Shown here: positions 15,180-15,956 of the stretch, one piece after another
How positions within the stretch are numbered: position 1 is the stretch's first letter
Layout: every line of letters begins with the position of its first letter
NCBI GenBank assembly: GCA_964492245.1
Contig: CAZBJJ010000047.1
Location: 1 to 15,956, forward strand
DNA length: 15,956 nucleotides
From: CAZBJJ01 sp964492245
GTDB lineage: Bacteria; Spirochaetota; Spirochaetia; Treponematales; Breznakiellaceae
Reading direction: 5' to 3'
The notes under the pieces: model-generated
What the model saw: only the letters and a program-made list of their open reading frames with translations
The model's database searches: none
Told to the model about the DNA's origin: nothing
Made by a program: the position numbers and the translations under genes

Positions 15180-15208
15180 TATCAAACAATTATTTAGAGG
15201 ATGGTAGC

Positions 15209-15844
15209 GTGTCGCGAAGCGATAAAAAGGTGAATATATTTTCCGCATTGGAAGTAGCTAATATTTGTGGTGTGGTCAATCAGACCGCTATCAATTGGAT
15301 TCGCAACGGACATTTAAAAGCCTTTACCACGCCCGGCGGGCAGTACCGCATTTATGCCGAAGACCTTGTAGATTTTTTAAATGCACGGGGAATGCGTATT
15401 CCCGAAGATGTGGTAAGCCTTTTGGAAAATGGTGTCAACTGGTCGTCTTTGCTCATTGTCGACGACGATGAGAATCTTAACAATATGTTAAAAAAATGGC
15501 TCAACAGAAATTTGCCCGATATGGAAGTTTTACAGGCCTTCGACGGCTTCGAGGCCGGCCATGTTCTGGCAGAGGAGCGGCCGGGTTTTATTCTATTGGA
15601 TATCGATTTACCCGGTGTGGATGGGCATCTTCTGTGCAAGCGCATAAAAGAAGATCCTTCTTTTGGCAAGCCCTTTGTAATAGCCATAACAGGCTTGGAT
15701 ATTCCCGAAGAAAAAGAGGCCATTATGGAAGATGGGGCCGATGCCTTTTTTGCAAAACCTCTGGATTTCGACAAACTTCTCGCTTCAATTGAAGGCCTTG
15801 TGCAAAAGGTTGTTGTCGGCGAGGAGAAATCGCTTTCCAATTGA
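15209..15844 (+). CDS. Response regulator with N-terminal MerR/excisionase-like HTH
   Basis: I chose GTG 15209 because AGAGG (15196-15200) lies eight bases upstream and a strong promoter lies just before it. The open frame extends left to 15008, but that part would cover the promoter and has no domain. The product has 211 residues. Residues 10-56 form a winged HTH of the BldC/excisionase type (SALEVANICGVVNQTAINWI, then HLKAFTTPGGQYRIY). Residues 80-200 form a receiver with acidic D85 and D86, the phosphoacceptor D131 (LLDIDLPGVDG), T161 and K183. All key receiver residues are present, so phosphorylation by a histidine kinase is expected, but no kinase is in the window. HTH-before-receiver order is the reverse of most response regulators. 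Its targets are unknown. Confidence 0.88.
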   Translation: MSRSDKKVNIFSALEVANICGVVNQTAINWIRNGHLKAFTTPGGQYRIYAEDLVDFLNARGMRIPEDVVSLLENGVNWSSLLIVDDDENLNNMLKKWLNRNLPDMEVLQAFDGFEAGHVLAEERPGFILLDIDLPGVDGHLLCKRIKEDPSFGKPFVIAITGLDIPEEKEAIMEDGADAFFAKPLDFDKLLASIEGLVQKVVVGEEKSLSN

Positions 15845-15870
15845 CATATTGAGCGTATTTTTATTATTAT
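15841..15870 (+). promoter_or_regulatory. Promoter of tRNA-Gly
   Basis: A perfect TTGACA (15841-15846) lies 18 bases before TATTAT (15865-15870; five of six). Transcription would begin near 15877, about six bases before the tRNA. The -35 contains the TGA stop (15842-15844) of the preceding gene, so the two are packed with no spare sequence. Confidence 0.7.
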
Positions 15871-15882
15871 TCTTTTAACTTT

Positions 15883-15954
15883 GCGGATGTCGTATAACGG
15901 CTATTACCCGAGCTTCCCAAGCTCGTGACGGGGGTTCGACTCCCCTCATCCGCT
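15883..15954 (+). tRNA. tRNA-Gly (anticodon CCC)
   Basis: The acceptor stem GCGGATG pairs with CATCCGC over seven bp, followed by the discriminator T expected for bacterial tRNA-Gly. The anticodon stem CGAGC/GCTCG encloses the loop TTCCCAA, so the anticodon is CCC at 15916-15918 and reads the codon GGG. The T arm GGGG-TTCGACT-CCCC is canonical. The D arm pairs over about three bp. CCA is not encoded; the next bases are AA. Confidence 0.96.
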
Positions 15955-15956
15955 AA

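Noticed and set aside
15008..15208. N-terminal extension of the HTH-receiver protein from GTG 15008
   Set aside because: It would cover a good promoter and ribosome site and adds 67 residues with no recognisable domain.

Overview
The window looks like a chromosomal stretch from a spirochaete, probably of the Treponema/Spirochaeta type. This is an inference from gene content rather than a phylogenetic test. The content that points there is a Bat (aerotolerance-type) operon with a TPR lipoprotein, a spirochaete-style lipobox, a DUF1846/UPF0371 protein, membrane-bound EAL proteins and a short HTH-receiver regulator. A run of 100 Ns inside a tandem repeat shows that this is a draft or metagenomic assembly. 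I see no transposase, phage gene, CRISPR array or other sign of recent transfer.

Positions 1-5289, plus strand: a tightly packed operon whose upstream part lies outside the window. In order it holds the 3' part of a membrane-anchored DUF4381-like protein, one ORF in which BatA-type and BatB-type VWA proteins are fused, a TPR lipoprotein (BatC/BatE-like), a BatD-like protein with an 18-bp (hexapeptide) tandem repeat and a C-terminal SH3-like domain, and an Smr-domain protein with a GTG start. Adjacent genes overlap or nearly abut, so they are probably co-transcribed and translationally coupled. The Bat products are expected in the inner membrane and periplasm.

Positions 5290-8503, plus strand: three tandem 38-bp units lie between the Smr gene and gltX. 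The first two fold as hairpins, and the third merges into a putative gltX promoter. gltX (glutamyl-tRNA synthetase) is followed 19 bp later by a full-length DUF1846 protein.

Positions 8448-12319, minus strand: two adjacent paralogous seven-TM / degenerate GGDEF / EAL proteins overlap by one base (TAATG). The upstream one keeps the catalytic EAL residues. The downstream one has lost metal-binding residues and is probably a non-enzymatic partner or sensor. Its 3' end overlaps the end of the DUF1846 gene by 56 bp.

Positions 12421-14541, plus strand: a long U32-family protein (RlhA-like, a probable RNA hydroxylase) with no Shine-Dalgarno sequence and possibly a leaderless transcript. It ends in a shared CTAG with the convergent ssb gene (14538-14978, minus). 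Divergent from ssb is a response regulator with an N-terminal MerR/excisionase-like HTH, behind a strong sigma70-like promoter. Its stop codon lies inside the -35 element of a promoter for tRNA-Gly(CCC), which closes the window.

Most of this is housekeeping or ordinary signalling content. The points most worth a second look are the BatA-BatB fusion, the collapsed hexapeptide repeat in the BatD-like protein, the active/inactive EAL pair, the 38-bp hairpin repeats before gltX and the inverted repeat in the ssb leader.
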